Assembly: GCA_037147235.1 (NCBI GenBank) | Contig: JBAWVO010000103.1 | Span: 1 to 19,224 of the forward strand | Source: JANXQG01 sp037147235 | GTDB taxonomy: Bacteria; Planctomycetota; Planctomycetia; Pirellulales; Thermoguttaceae | Length of the DNA: 19,224 nucleotides | Reading direction: 5' to 3' | Shown: positions 12,631 through 19,224 of the stretch, piece after piece | How positions within the stretch are numbered: the first letter of the stretch is position 1 | How the letters are laid out: every line of letters begins with the position of its first letter | The notes under the pieces: model-generated | Seen by the model: the letters and a program-made list of their open reading frames with translations, nothing else | Databases searched by the model: none | What the model was told of the DNA's origin: nothing | Position numbers and translations under genes: made by a program

Positions 12631-15500
12631 TTCTGAACGCCTGCCAGGGCCTTGGCTGGCAACGCACTTCTGCAACGACGCTCCCACGTCAACCATCCGA
12701 TGTCTTCGTCGAGCCGCTGTTGCGGCAGGCCCTCATCAAGCTCAACCCGGAGATCGCCGCCCAGCCGGATCGGGCCGACGAGGTGATCTACAAGCTGCGG
12801 GCTATCCTGCTGGCCGTGCAGAACGATGGCCTCGTTCGTAGCAACGAGGCTCTGGCCGAATGGCTCCATGGCGACAAAACCATGCCATTCGGTCCCAATG
12901 GCGAGCACACGCCGGTCCGCCTCGTTGACTTCGACAACCCCACCAATAACGATCTAGTCGTCTGCAACCAGTGGACGTACAAGGTCGGCCAGCTCGAAAA
13001 ACGGTTTGACGTGGTGTTGCTGGTCAACGGGCTGCCCATCATCATCGGCGAGGCAAAGACTCCGGTTCGGCCTGCGGTCACCTGGGTGGACGGGGCAAGC
13101 CAGATTAACGAAGACTACGAGCAGAGCATCCCGGCGATGTTCGTGCCCAACGTGTTCAGCTTCGCCACCGAAGGCAAGGCGTTTCGCTACGGCTCGGTGC
13201 GGATGCCGATTGACCTTTGGGGACCGTGGCGTGACGCCGACAATCAAGGGGAAGGCAAACTGGCCGACGTAAAGAAGTCGGTCGAGAGTATCCTCCGCCC
13301 GGAGGTAGTGCTGGATATCCTTCAGAACTTCACTCTCTTCTGTACCGATAAGAAACATCGCCGCATCAAGGTTATCTGTCGATACCAGCAATACGAGGGG
13401 ACTAACCTGATCGTCGAGCGAGTCGTGAAGGCCCAGATTAAGAAAGGTTTGATCTGGCATTTTCAAGGGTCGGGCAAGTCGCTGCTGATGGTCTTTACGG
13501 CTCAGAAGCTACGGATGCACCCGGCGTTAGGAAACCCAGCCGTGCTGATTGTGGTTGACCGGATCGACCTCGATACCCAGATCACCGCAACTTTCAATGC
13601 CGCCGACGTTCCCAATATGGTAAAGGCCGAAACACGAGACGAGCTTCAGACGCTGCTTGCCCAGGACGTGCGGAAGGTCATCATCACCACAATCCACAAG
13701 TTTGGCGAGGCCGAGGGCGTGCTCAACGCCCGGAAGAATATCATTGCAATGGTGGACGAGGCCCATCGGACACAAGAGGGAGATTTGGGTCGCAAAATGC
13801 GGACGGCGTTGCCGAACGCATTTCTCTTCGGCCTGACCGGCACGCCGATCAACCGGCTCGACAGGAACACGTTCTGGGCCTTCGGTGCTGACGAAGACGA
13901 GAAGGGCTACCTGAGCCGGTACACGTTCCAGGAGTCGATCCGGGACAAGGCCACGCTGCCGCTGCACTTCGAGTCGCCGGAGATCAAGCTGAAGATCGCC
14001 AAGGCGGCCATTGACGAAGCGTACAAGCAGATCTCTGGTAATCTCAGCGAGCAGGATCGCGACGACCTTGCCAAGCGGTCGGCGAAAATGGCTGTCCTGG
14101 TGAAGACGCCCGAACGGGTGCGTGGCGTCGTACAGCACATCGTCACTCACTACCGCGAAAAGGTCGAGCCGAACGGTTTCAAGGCCCAAGTAGTGACGTT
14201 CGACCGCGAGTGCTGCACCCTCTACAAGGCAATGATGGACGAGATCACCGGCGATCCTGATTGCAGTGCCGTCGTGATGCACTGTGGGCACGGCGACCCT
14301 GACGAATGGAAAGCCCACGAGCGGGACCGGGACGAGGAAGCCAAACTGCTGGATCGTTTCCGTGATCCAGGCGATCCGCTCAAGTTCCTAATTGTGACCT
14401 CGAAGTTGCTCACCGGATTTGACGCCCCGATCTTGCAGGTCATGTATCTCGACAAGCCTATGCGGGATCACAACCTTCTCCAGGCGATTTGCCGGACCAA
14501 TCGACCGTTTCCTAGGAAAACGCACGGTCTGATCGTCGATTACATCGGTATCTTCGACGACGTGGCCCAAGCCTTGGCATTCGACGAGAAGGTGATGCAA
14601 CAAGTCATCACCAACCTGGACGAAGTGAAGAAAAAGCTACCCAAGCAGGTCGCCAAGTGCATGGCCTTCTTCCCCGGCGTCGATCGAAGTGTGGGCGGAT
14701 ACGAAGGGCTAATCGCTGCCCAGGACTGCCTGCCAAACAACGAGAAGCGGGATGCCTTTGCGGCGGAGTATTCGGTGTTGGGCGGGATTTGGGAAGCGTT
14801 GTCACCCGATCCGTGCCTCAGCCCTTACGAAGCTGATTACCGATGGCTGACGCAGGTTTACGAGTCGGTCAAGCCGCCCAGTGGCAATGGCAAGCTACTT
14901 TGGCACGTCCTCGGTGCCAAGACGATTGACCTGATCCACCAGAACGTACATCTCGACACAATCCACGATGACATCGAGACGTTGGTAATGGATGCGGAAG
15001 TCTTGGAGAGCGTGCTCGGTGCCACGGACCCGAAGAAGAAGGGCAAAACGCTGGCGATCAACCTGATTGCCCGACTGCGGCAGCACGGCGGCAATCCGAA
15101 GTTCGTTGCCCTCGGCGACCGGCTGGAACGCATCAGGGAAAAGCACGAGCAGGGGTTGATCGACAGCCGGGAGTTCCTGAAGCAACTGCTCGAATTGGCC
15201 AGGGACGTTCTCGAAGCCGAGAAGGAGGTCAACCCGGTTGAAGAGCAGGACAAGGCCAAAGCGGCCCTAACCGAGCTATTCCAGCAAGTGAAGACGGAGG
15301 AAACGCCGGTAATCGTGGAGCGGATCGTCAACGACATCGACGAGATCGTCCGTATGGTCCGATTCCCCGGTTGGCAGAGCACGTCAGCTGGCGAACGCGA
15401 GGTGCAAAAGGCACTTCGCAGGACATTGCTCAAGTACCACCTGCACAAGGACCAGGAATTGTTCGACCGGGCGTATGGGTACATCCGACAGTATTATTAG
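12597..15500 (+). CDS. hsdR: type I restriction endonuclease subunit R
   Basis: 967 residues from the ATG at 12597, overlapping the 3' end of hsdS. The start MFTESNTVEQMIL is typical of the family. The nuclease domain shows D138 in RFDVVLLVNG and E152-A-K154 (PD-(D/E)xK type). The helicase motor has Walker A GSGKS (291-295), DEAH-type V-D-E-A-H (386-390), LTGTP (413-417) and a motif VI-like ICRTNRPF. The C-terminal helical region contacts the methylase. All motor and nuclease residues look intact. The product translocates DNA using ATP and cuts unmethylated DNA when joined to HsdM and HsdS. It would be inert without a working HsdS. Confidence 0.95.
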   Translation: MFTESNTVEQMILNACQGLGWQRTSATTLPRQPSDVFVEPLLRQALIKLNPEIAAQPDRADEVIYKLRAILLAVQNDGLVRSNEALAEWLHGDKTMPFGPNGEHTPVRLVDFDNPTNNDLVVCNQWTYKVGQLEKRFDVVLLVNGLPIIIGEAKTPVRPAVTWVDGASQINEDYEQSIPAMFVPNVFSFATEGKAFRYGSVRMPIDLWGPWRDADNQGEGKLADVKKSVESILRPEVVLDILQNFTLFCTDKKHRRIKVICRYQQYEGTNLIVERVVKAQIKKGLIWHFQGSGKSLLMVFTAQKLRMHPALGNPAVLIVVDRIDLDTQITATFNAADVPNMVKAETRDELQTLLAQDVRKVIITTIHKFGEAEGVLNARKNIIAMVDEAHRTQEGDLGRKMRTALPNAFLFGLTGTPINRLDRNTFWAFGADEDEKGYLSRYTFQESIRDKATLPLHFESPEIKLKIAKAAIDEAYKQISGNLSEQDRDDLAKRSAKMAVLVKTPERVRGVVQHIVTHYREKVEPNGFKAQVVTFDRECCTLYKAMMDEITGDPDCSAVVMHCGHGDPDEWKAHERDRDEEAKLLDRFRDPGDPLKFLIVTSKLLTGFDAPILQVMYLDKPMRDHNLLQAICRTNRPFPRKTHGLIVDYIGIFDDVAQALAFDEKVMQQVITNLDEVKKKLPKQVAKCMAFFPGVDRSVGGYEGLIAAQDCLPNNEKRDAFAAEYSVLGGIWEALSPDPCLSPYEADYRWLTQVYESVKPPSGNGKLLWHVLGAKTIDLIHQNVHLDTIHDDIETLVMDAEVLESVLGATDPKKKGKTLAINLIARLRQHGGNPKFVALGDRLERIREKHEQGLIDSREFLKQLLELARDVLEAEKEVNPVEEQDKAKAALTELFQQVKTEETPVIVERIVNDIDEIVRMVRFPGWQSTSAGEREVQKALRRTLLKYHLHKDQELFDRAYGYIRQYY

Positions 15501-15537
15501 GGCACGGCCAGTAATTCCGCGACTGTGAGAAACGACA

Positions 15538-15702
15538 ATGGCGAATCCAGCCGAACTTGATCGCTCGCTCTTTGAGGAAGGGTACGGACCAAGCGATAGA
15601 CCACGACACGTCTCCATGATTTCCAAGGCCCAGGAGATCGTCGATGACATGCAGACGGCGTTGGAGCAGTTTTCGGCGGTGATGGAAGGGTTGAAGGGAT
15701 AA
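15538..15702 (+). CDS. 54-aa hypothetical protein downstream of hsdR
   Basis: An ATG at 15538 begins 38 bases after the hsdR stop, on the same strand, with no terminator between. The product starts MANPAELDRSLFEEGYGPSD and ends in a helix MISKAQEIVDDMQTALEQFS followed by AVMEGLKG. The acidic amphipathic helix could pair with a partner. No known family. The RBS (GAGAAACGAC) is weak. The composition, with acidic and helix-forming residues, favours a real protein over noise. It may be an accessory of the hsd operon or an unrelated small gene. Confidence 0.5.
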   Translation: MANPAELDRSLFEEGYGPSDRPRHVSMISKAQEIVDDMQTALEQFSAVMEGLKG

Positions 15703-15722
15703 TGGAGCATGCTTTCATAAGA

Positions 15723-15750
15723 TTGTTCGCCTAACAAGATACACTATTGA
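15723..15750 (+). promoter_or_regulatory. weak promoter candidate for lactate permease
   Basis: TTGTTC (15723-15728) and TATTGA (15745-15750) are separated by 16 bases, a moderate sigma-70 match. It is 37 bases ahead of the ATG at 15787. Confidence 0.25.
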
Positions 15751-15757
15751 TATTAAC

Positions 15758-15776
15758 CTGTAGCCAACAACTACAG
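15758..15776. promoter_or_regulatory. inverted repeat in the lactate permease leader
   Basis: CTGTAG (15758-15763) and CTACAG (15771-15776) are exact 6-bp arms around a 7-base loop. They lie 10 bases upstream of the ATG, where an RBS would be expected, and no clear AGGAG is seen. A stem here could limit ribosome access or serve as an operator. Confidence 0.35.
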
Positions 15777-15786
15777 CTTCGCATTT

Positions 15787-17478
15787 ATGGAATGGGTTCA
15801 AGTCTATGATCCGTTGGGCCAGCCAATTCTGTCATCGCTGGTCGCCGGCACACCGATTATTCTTCTCCTGAGCCTTCTTGTCTTGGGTGTTTCGGCACCG
15901 CGGGCTGCGATTGCCGGACTTGTGGCTGCCGTGGTCGTTGCCATTGCGTTGTTCAAAATGCCCGCCTCGGCCGCGTTCGCAGCGGCCGGCTACGGGGCTT
16001 GTTTCGGCTTGATGCCCATCGCGTGGATCGTATTCCCAGCCGTCTTCCTTTTTCACCTGACGGTACGGTCGGGTCAATTCGAGGTTCTCAAACGGTCCGT
16101 GGCCGAAATATCGCCCGATCGGCGGATGCAGGCCCTGCTGATCGCCTTCTGTTTCGGCACGATCTTGGAAGGAGCGGCCGGGTTTGGTGCCCCTGTGGCC
16201 ATTTGCTCGGCATTGCTTATCGGTATTGGCTTTACGCCACTGTATGCCGCAGGACTGGCCCTGCTTACCAACACCGCACCTGTTGCCTTCGGATCGCTGG
16301 GGATTCCCATCCGCACCTTGGCTGAAGTTTCCGGGCTGGACGAGATGGCCCTCAGTCAGATGGCGGGCCGACAGCTCCCCCTGTTTTCGATGGTTATTCC
16401 TGTCTGGCTCGTGTATTTGATGTCCGGTTGGCGAGGGATCAAGGGCTGCTGGCCAGCAGTCGTAGTCTGTGGCGGCACGTATGCCACGATCCAGTTCTTG
16501 ATGTCGAACTACCACGGTCCGGTGCTGGTGGACTTGGTGGGTGGTCTCGGATCGCTAAGTGCGATGGTGGCGTTATTGCGGTTCTGGCAACCCAAGGAGA
16601 TTTGGCGATTCCCCGACGAGACCGCCGTGGCGGATCCTCATGCCGCAGACCGTGTGTTGCCGTTAACAGCACGGCAAATCGCCTATGCCTGGATGCCGTG
16701 GCTACTGCTTGCCGCGATGGTCATTCTCTGGAGTTGGCCGGCGTGGAAGACGTTTCTGAATGGCGGCACTCCCGACAGGCCGAACGTGCTTGCTGGTATT
16801 GGCCAGATCTCGATCCCTGTGCCGGCACTTCACGAGCGAATCTATCGTACCAGCCCTGTGGTACCGGTTCCTGCGTCTTCTGATCGGGCGGCCAAGCCGG
16901 AAAAAGCGGTTTACGATTTCAATTGGCTCTCTGCTTCGGGCACCGGCTTGTTTCTAACGGCCGTGCTGGCAGCAGCCTGGCTCCGTATTGGAGTTTACGG
17001 CTTCTTCGCACAAATGTCGGAGACCGTGTGGCGAATCCGCTGGGCAATTCTCACAATCGCTTGCATGCTGGCCCTGGCTTACGTGACTAAGTACAGTGGT
17101 GCCGACGCCACGCTTGGTCTGGCATTCACGAAGACCGGAGTTTTCTACCCGTTCTTCGCCCCGCTGCTGGGCTGGCTTGGTGTTGCCTTGACCGGATCAG
17201 ATACGTCTTCAAATGCCCTGTTCGGGAGTCTACAGCGAATTACTGCCGAACAACTGAACCTGAATTCAACACTAATCGTCGCCAGTAATAGCACCGGTGG
17301 CGTGATGGGCAAGATGATTGATGCCCAGAGTATCGTTGTCGCCGCCGCGGCCACAGGCCAGTCGGGTGGCGAGGGACGCATTCTTCGGTTCGTGTTTTTC
17401 CACAGTCTATCGTTGGCGATTCTCGTGGGGCTGTTAACTCTGGCACAGGCACACATGCTTAGCTGGATGATTCCGTGA
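15787..17478 (+). CDS. lctP: L-lactate permease family transporter
   Basis: 563 residues. The N-terminal VQVYDPLGQPILSSLVAGTP is typical of LctP/LldP proteins, as is FGTILEGAAGFGAPVAI (123-139) and TNTAPVAFGSLGIPI shortly after. About twelve or more membrane segments are visible, with a polar loop of roughly 330-395 near the middle and NSTGGVMGKMIDAQSIVVAA near the C-terminus. It imports L-lactate, and related members take D-lactate or glycolate, with protons across the cytoplasmic membrane. Length matches the family (about 550). No lactate dehydrogenase or regulator lies next to it in this window, so its substrate is inferred from the family. The RBS is weak and a palindrome sits at its expected place. 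Confidence 0.92.
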   Translation: MEWVQVYDPLGQPILSSLVAGTPIILLLSLLVLGVSAPRAAIAGLVAAVVVAIALFKMPASAAFAAAGYGACFGLMPIAWIVFPAVFLFHLTVRSGQFEVLKRSVAEISPDRRMQALLIAFCFGTILEGAAGFGAPVAICSALLIGIGFTPLYAAGLALLTNTAPVAFGSLGIPIRTLAEVSGLDEMALSQMAGRQLPLFSMVIPVWLVYLMSGWRGIKGCWPAVVVCGGTYATIQFLMSNYHGPVLVDLVGGLGSLSAMVALLRFWQPKEIWRFPDETAVADPHAADRVLPLTARQIAYAWMPWLLLAAMVILWSWPAWKTFLNGGTPDRPNVLAGIGQISIPVPALHERIYRTSPVVPVPASSDRAAKPEKAVYDFNWLSASGTGLFLTAVLAAAWLRIGVYGFFAQMSETVWRIRWAILTIACMLALAYVTKYSGADATLGLAFTKTGVFYPFFAPLLGWLGVALTGSDTSSNALFGSLQRITAEQLNLNSTLIVASNSTGGVMGKMIDAQSIVVAAAATGQSGGEGRILRFVFFHSLSLAILVGLLTLAQAHMLSWMIP

Positions 17479-17545
17479 AAGGCTGGCTCTTGCCGAGATT
17501 ATGTAGATTATGCTCAACAACAGAAGCAGAATTTGAGGAGAAAAC

Positions 17546-17566
17546 ATGAAGGTATTGGGTAAGTAG
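17546..17566 (+). other. RBS-led six-codon mini-ORF
   Basis: GAGGAG sits 5 bases before an ATG that reads MKVLGK and then TAG. Past the stop the frame continues GIIEIINRSKPLAFSF for many codons. It could be a leader peptide, or the start of a decayed gene: the opening MKVLGK-x-GIIEI faintly resembles the N-terminus of S-adenosylmethionine decarboxylase. Confidence 0.3.
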
Positions 17567-17687
17567 GGCATTATCGAGATCATCAATCGTTCAAAGCCCC
17601 TTGCATTTTCGTTCGCTGCGGCTAAACTGACGACTGGCACGGTGGCAACAGACAGCCCAAAACCCGCAACCTGCAAGGAGCATTTAA

Positions 17688-18014
17688 TTGGAAGTATCCA
17701 AAGAAGAACGGCGAGAGGCAAACAGAATCGGAGCGTTGGTATGCAAGAAGCTGTTTGAAATCATGGACTTGCAGGGGGACATCGACACGCTGATACGGGA
17801 CAAACACCCCAGCCCATTCGGATCAGGCCCCTTCAAGAATTGCCGTCCAGAGAGTCTTCAACGGGTGGTGGCGATGACGGCGATCCAGTTCATCCTCCTT
17901 GAGCCAGCATCCTTGGTGAACGGCAATAAAGAAGTCCACGCCGCTGGAAAGAAGATGATCGACTTGATTGTAAACCAGTTGAAACTGCTTCGGGAAACGG
18001 AACCGAAAGGGTAG
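17688..18014 (+). CDS. hypothetical protein, 108 aa
   Basis: The start is TTG at 17688, with AAGGAG 7 bases upstream; no better ATG is available. Residues begin MEVSKEERREANRIGALVCK, giving a charged helix, followed by a Pro/Gly-rich loop (HPSPFGSGPFKNCRPESLQR) and two helical segments. There is no signal peptide. No family recognised. Its stop lies 5 bases from the stop of the convergent minus-strand operon at 18020. It lies alone downstream of the lactate permease and the mini-ORF. The composition resembles that of the small proteins next to it rather than the hsd genes. Confidence 0.65.
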   Translation: MEVSKEERREANRIGALVCKKLFEIMDLQGDIDTLIRDKHPSPFGSGPFKNCRPESLQRVVAMTAIQFILLEPASLVNGNKEVHAAGKKMIDLIVNQLKLLRETEPKG

Positions 18015-18019
18015 CGGGA

Positions 18020-18313
18020 TTATTGATTTTCCTTCACGGATAGTTCTTCTACGAGGCATCGTATTTCCTCATAAGCTGATTCCAGTGGTGCGGTCATATT
18101 AAACGTCTTTGAGCGATTCATTTCGTCAACGACATTCTTCATCACCAACTTGATTCGCTCTACCACCATCACCTTCGCCTTCTCGTCACGCAATGGTGAC
18201 TTTTGCAGCAGGATGATGGCTTTCTTGTAAAACTCGCTCAACGGCCTGAAAAGCTTTGCTTCAATGGAGTCAAGATCGAACTTTTCTGAGTCTCCAGCCA
18301 TGTCAGTCATCAT
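18020..18313 (-). CDS. hypothetical protein, 97 aa
   Basis: 97 residues from an ATG at 18313, chosen because GGAGAG stands 7 bases upstream; other in-frame starts at 18310 and 18328 are possible. The start overlaps the stop of the preceding gene, implying translational coupling. It begins MMTDMAGDSEKFDLDSIEAK. The protein is largely helical and charged, with LFRPLSEFYKKAIILLQKSP and a C-terminal acidic helix; coiled-coil-like heptads can be read. No known family. It is the third gene of a minus-strand operon. Confidence 0.65.
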   Translation of the reverse strand: MMTDMAGDSEKFDLDSIEAKLFRPLSEFYKKAIILLQKSPLRDEKAKVMVVERIKLVMKNVVDEMNRSKTFNMTAPLESAYEEIRCLVEELSVKENQ

Positions 18314-18683
18314 CCAGATTCTCTCCACAGTAGTTCAGAATAGCTTCGGCTTCCTGCTCGTTCAATAGGTCAAGGGCGAGATGGGCAGCCACGTAGCAAA
18401 GGACGAACGCCAGCATGGGCTTGGACTCCAATCCATGCTGGTCGGAGTTCGCCACGTAATTTGCCAGAGCCGTCGCGATCACCCGTTTTGCTTCTGCTCC
18501 CCTGGTCTTGCGTCCTCGAAACTTGAGGCAGATCAGGGGAGCCAGATGGAACATATTGGCATTTGTAATCGGATGTCCAGTCAAGATGCCGAACGGCTCC
18601 GTGTCGCAAGCATCGAGCATGGCGTCCCGAATTTCTTCAATCCATTCAACTGGATTTTGGGGTAGACGACGTGCTTTTTTCAC
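18303..18683 (-). CDS. hypothetical protein, 126 aa
   Basis: 126 residues from a GTG at 18683. A GGGG stretch lies about 9 bases upstream, and the previous gene's stop is 12 bases away. The sequence has a basic N-terminus (MKKARRLPQNPVEWIEEIRD), cysteine and histidine residues scattered in the middle (MLDACDTEPFGILTGHPITN), and a C-terminal helical part with an acidic tail. There is no clear CxxC pair and no signal peptide. The product's name and function are unknown. Its coupling to the flanking genes suggests a shared function. Confidence 0.65.
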   Translation of the reverse strand: MKKARRLPQNPVEWIEEIRDAMLDACDTEPFGILTGHPITNANMFHLAPLICLKFRGRKTRGAEAKRVIATALANYVANSDQHGLESKPMLAFVLCYVAAHLALDLLNEQEAEAILNYCGENLDDD

Positions 18684-18695
18684 GAACAGATACCC

Positions 18696-18962
18696 CTATT
18701 TTTCCTTCCGCTTCAACTTGCTGTCGTTCTCTTTCAGAAACGCCTTGATCTCGTCGGAAAAGGCGAGTAGCCGCTCCCACTGCTCGATATAGAGCGTGAC
18801 TGGCATCCGTTGCAGGCCGTAGATGCTGACCGCACCCTTCTCGCTGACCTTGCAGTAGAGCGAACCTTTTTTCGGTTGCTCGATTTCTGCAAGCATCTTG
18901 GAAGCCGCATCGACTTCGAGTTCACCGGCAGCAAGTTTCTTCAGGATTTCTTCTTTGTTCAT
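18696..18962 (-). CDS. SHOCT-like small protein, 88 aa
   Basis: Residues 1-27 (MNKEEILKKLAAGELEVDAA, then SKMLAEI) match the short helical hairpin found in SHOCT-like and YvlB-type proteins, a motif read as EIL-x-x-L-x-x-G-x-(I/L)-x-x-x-x-A-x-x-L-L. The rest (SLYCKVSEKGAVSIYGLQRM, PVTLYIEQWERLL) is beta-like and ends in a lysine-rich tail. I recall similar proteins in planctomycetes, but I have no function to offer. It is the first gene of a three-gene minus-strand operon. Its RBS is weak. Confidence 0.7.
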   Translation of the reverse strand: MNKEEILKKLAAGELEVDAASKMLAEIEQPKKGSLYCKVSEKGAVSIYGLQRMPVTLYIEQWERLLAFSDEIKAFLKENDSKLKRKEK

Positions 18963-19224
18963 GGTTTTTGCTCATGGGTTCGGGTGATGGATTGATTAAA
19001 CAAACAGGATACCGTTTTTGGTGGCAATAGCAAGAGGGGCTAGTGAGGCTGGCATCGATCTTCGGATACCATCTCATGTTCACCCAGTCTCAATGAAGCC
19101 CGAAAACCCGAGAAAAACGGGACTAGAGGCAAGTATTTGCCGGTTTTTGCGGAGTTATGCCTGTTTCTTGCTTGTATTTCTCGCCAAAATCGCCTCTAAT
19201 CACGCAATCCACTGCGGATAAACA
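18963..19224. other. right-end gap without a convincing gene
   Basis: A plus-strand frame gives a short product ending at 19221, with a hydrophobic patch (ACFLLVFLAKIA), but it has no RBS and no recognisable family. GGCAA-GTAT-TTGCC (about 19130-19143) is a weak palindrome. Nothing else stands out. Confidence 0.35.

Noticed and set aside
13527..14318. 263-codon minus-strand ORF
   Set aside because: It is a shadow of hsdR, as shown by the intact helicase motifs on the other strand.
1..19224. tRNA, rRNA, CRISPR arrays, insertion sequences, phage genes
   Set aside because: I looked for cloverleaf-like segments, regularly spaced repeats, transposase motifs and terminal repeats, and saw none that I could support.

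Overview
The window is bacterial and most likely from a planctomycete. That assignment is inferred from gene content: a DUF1257 protein and a DUF4230 protein in one operon, a small sigma-like regulator, a SHOCT-like small protein, a broken planctomycete-style HU gene, and frequent TTG/GTG starts. No rRNA or other taxonomic marker is present, so the call is moderate. I see no tRNA, CRISPR array or intact insertion sequence.

Layout. (1) 1-1500, minus strand: a compact operon of small membrane or lipoprotein-like proteins, DUF4230 and DUF1257, running off the left edge. (2) 1500-3010: a gene-poor stretch with a degraded ORF, a 26-nt palindrome, an orphan ribbon-helix-helix protein (+) and a sigma-like helix-turn-helix protein (-), converging on a perfect 14-bp hairpin. 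(3) 3010-4470, plus strand: strong RNA-like hairpins, a promoter whose -35 lies inside a 19-bp palindrome, a ferritin-like di-iron protein and a beta-carbonic anhydrase. (4) 4470-7300: a possible small minus-strand ORF, a terminator, then a phosphate cluster of a DUF47/PhoU-like protein, a PiT phosphate transporter and a single-domain HD alarmone-hydrolase-like protein. It is preceded by three 11-bp-spaced TTAG repeats that resemble a Pho box. (5) 7300-8400: an HU gene-start fragment, a small hypothetical gene and a 555-bp gene-free stretch. (6) 8408-15702: a type I restriction-modification operon, hsdM1-hsdM2-hsdS-hsdR plus a 54-codon ORF. It has two complete, similar methylase genes and an hsdS broken by an apparent one-base deletion. 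(7) 15787-17478: an L-lactate permease. (8) 17546-18962: a short RBS-led mini-ORF, one plus-strand hypothetical gene, and a convergent three-gene minus-strand operon of small hypotheticals.

How the genes work together. The hsd genes would encode one DNA-modifying and cutting complex. As read, only a shortened specificity subunit can be made, so either the system is disabled, it works with a half-specificity subunit, or the base is a sequencing error. The phosphate cluster couples transport (PiT), a PhoU-like partner and a possible (p)ppGpp hydrolase. The most unusual items are the tandem hsdM pair with the broken hsdS, the Pho-box-like array, the paired hairpins ahead of the sigma-like gene, and several gene-start fragments that may mark old rearrangement joints.
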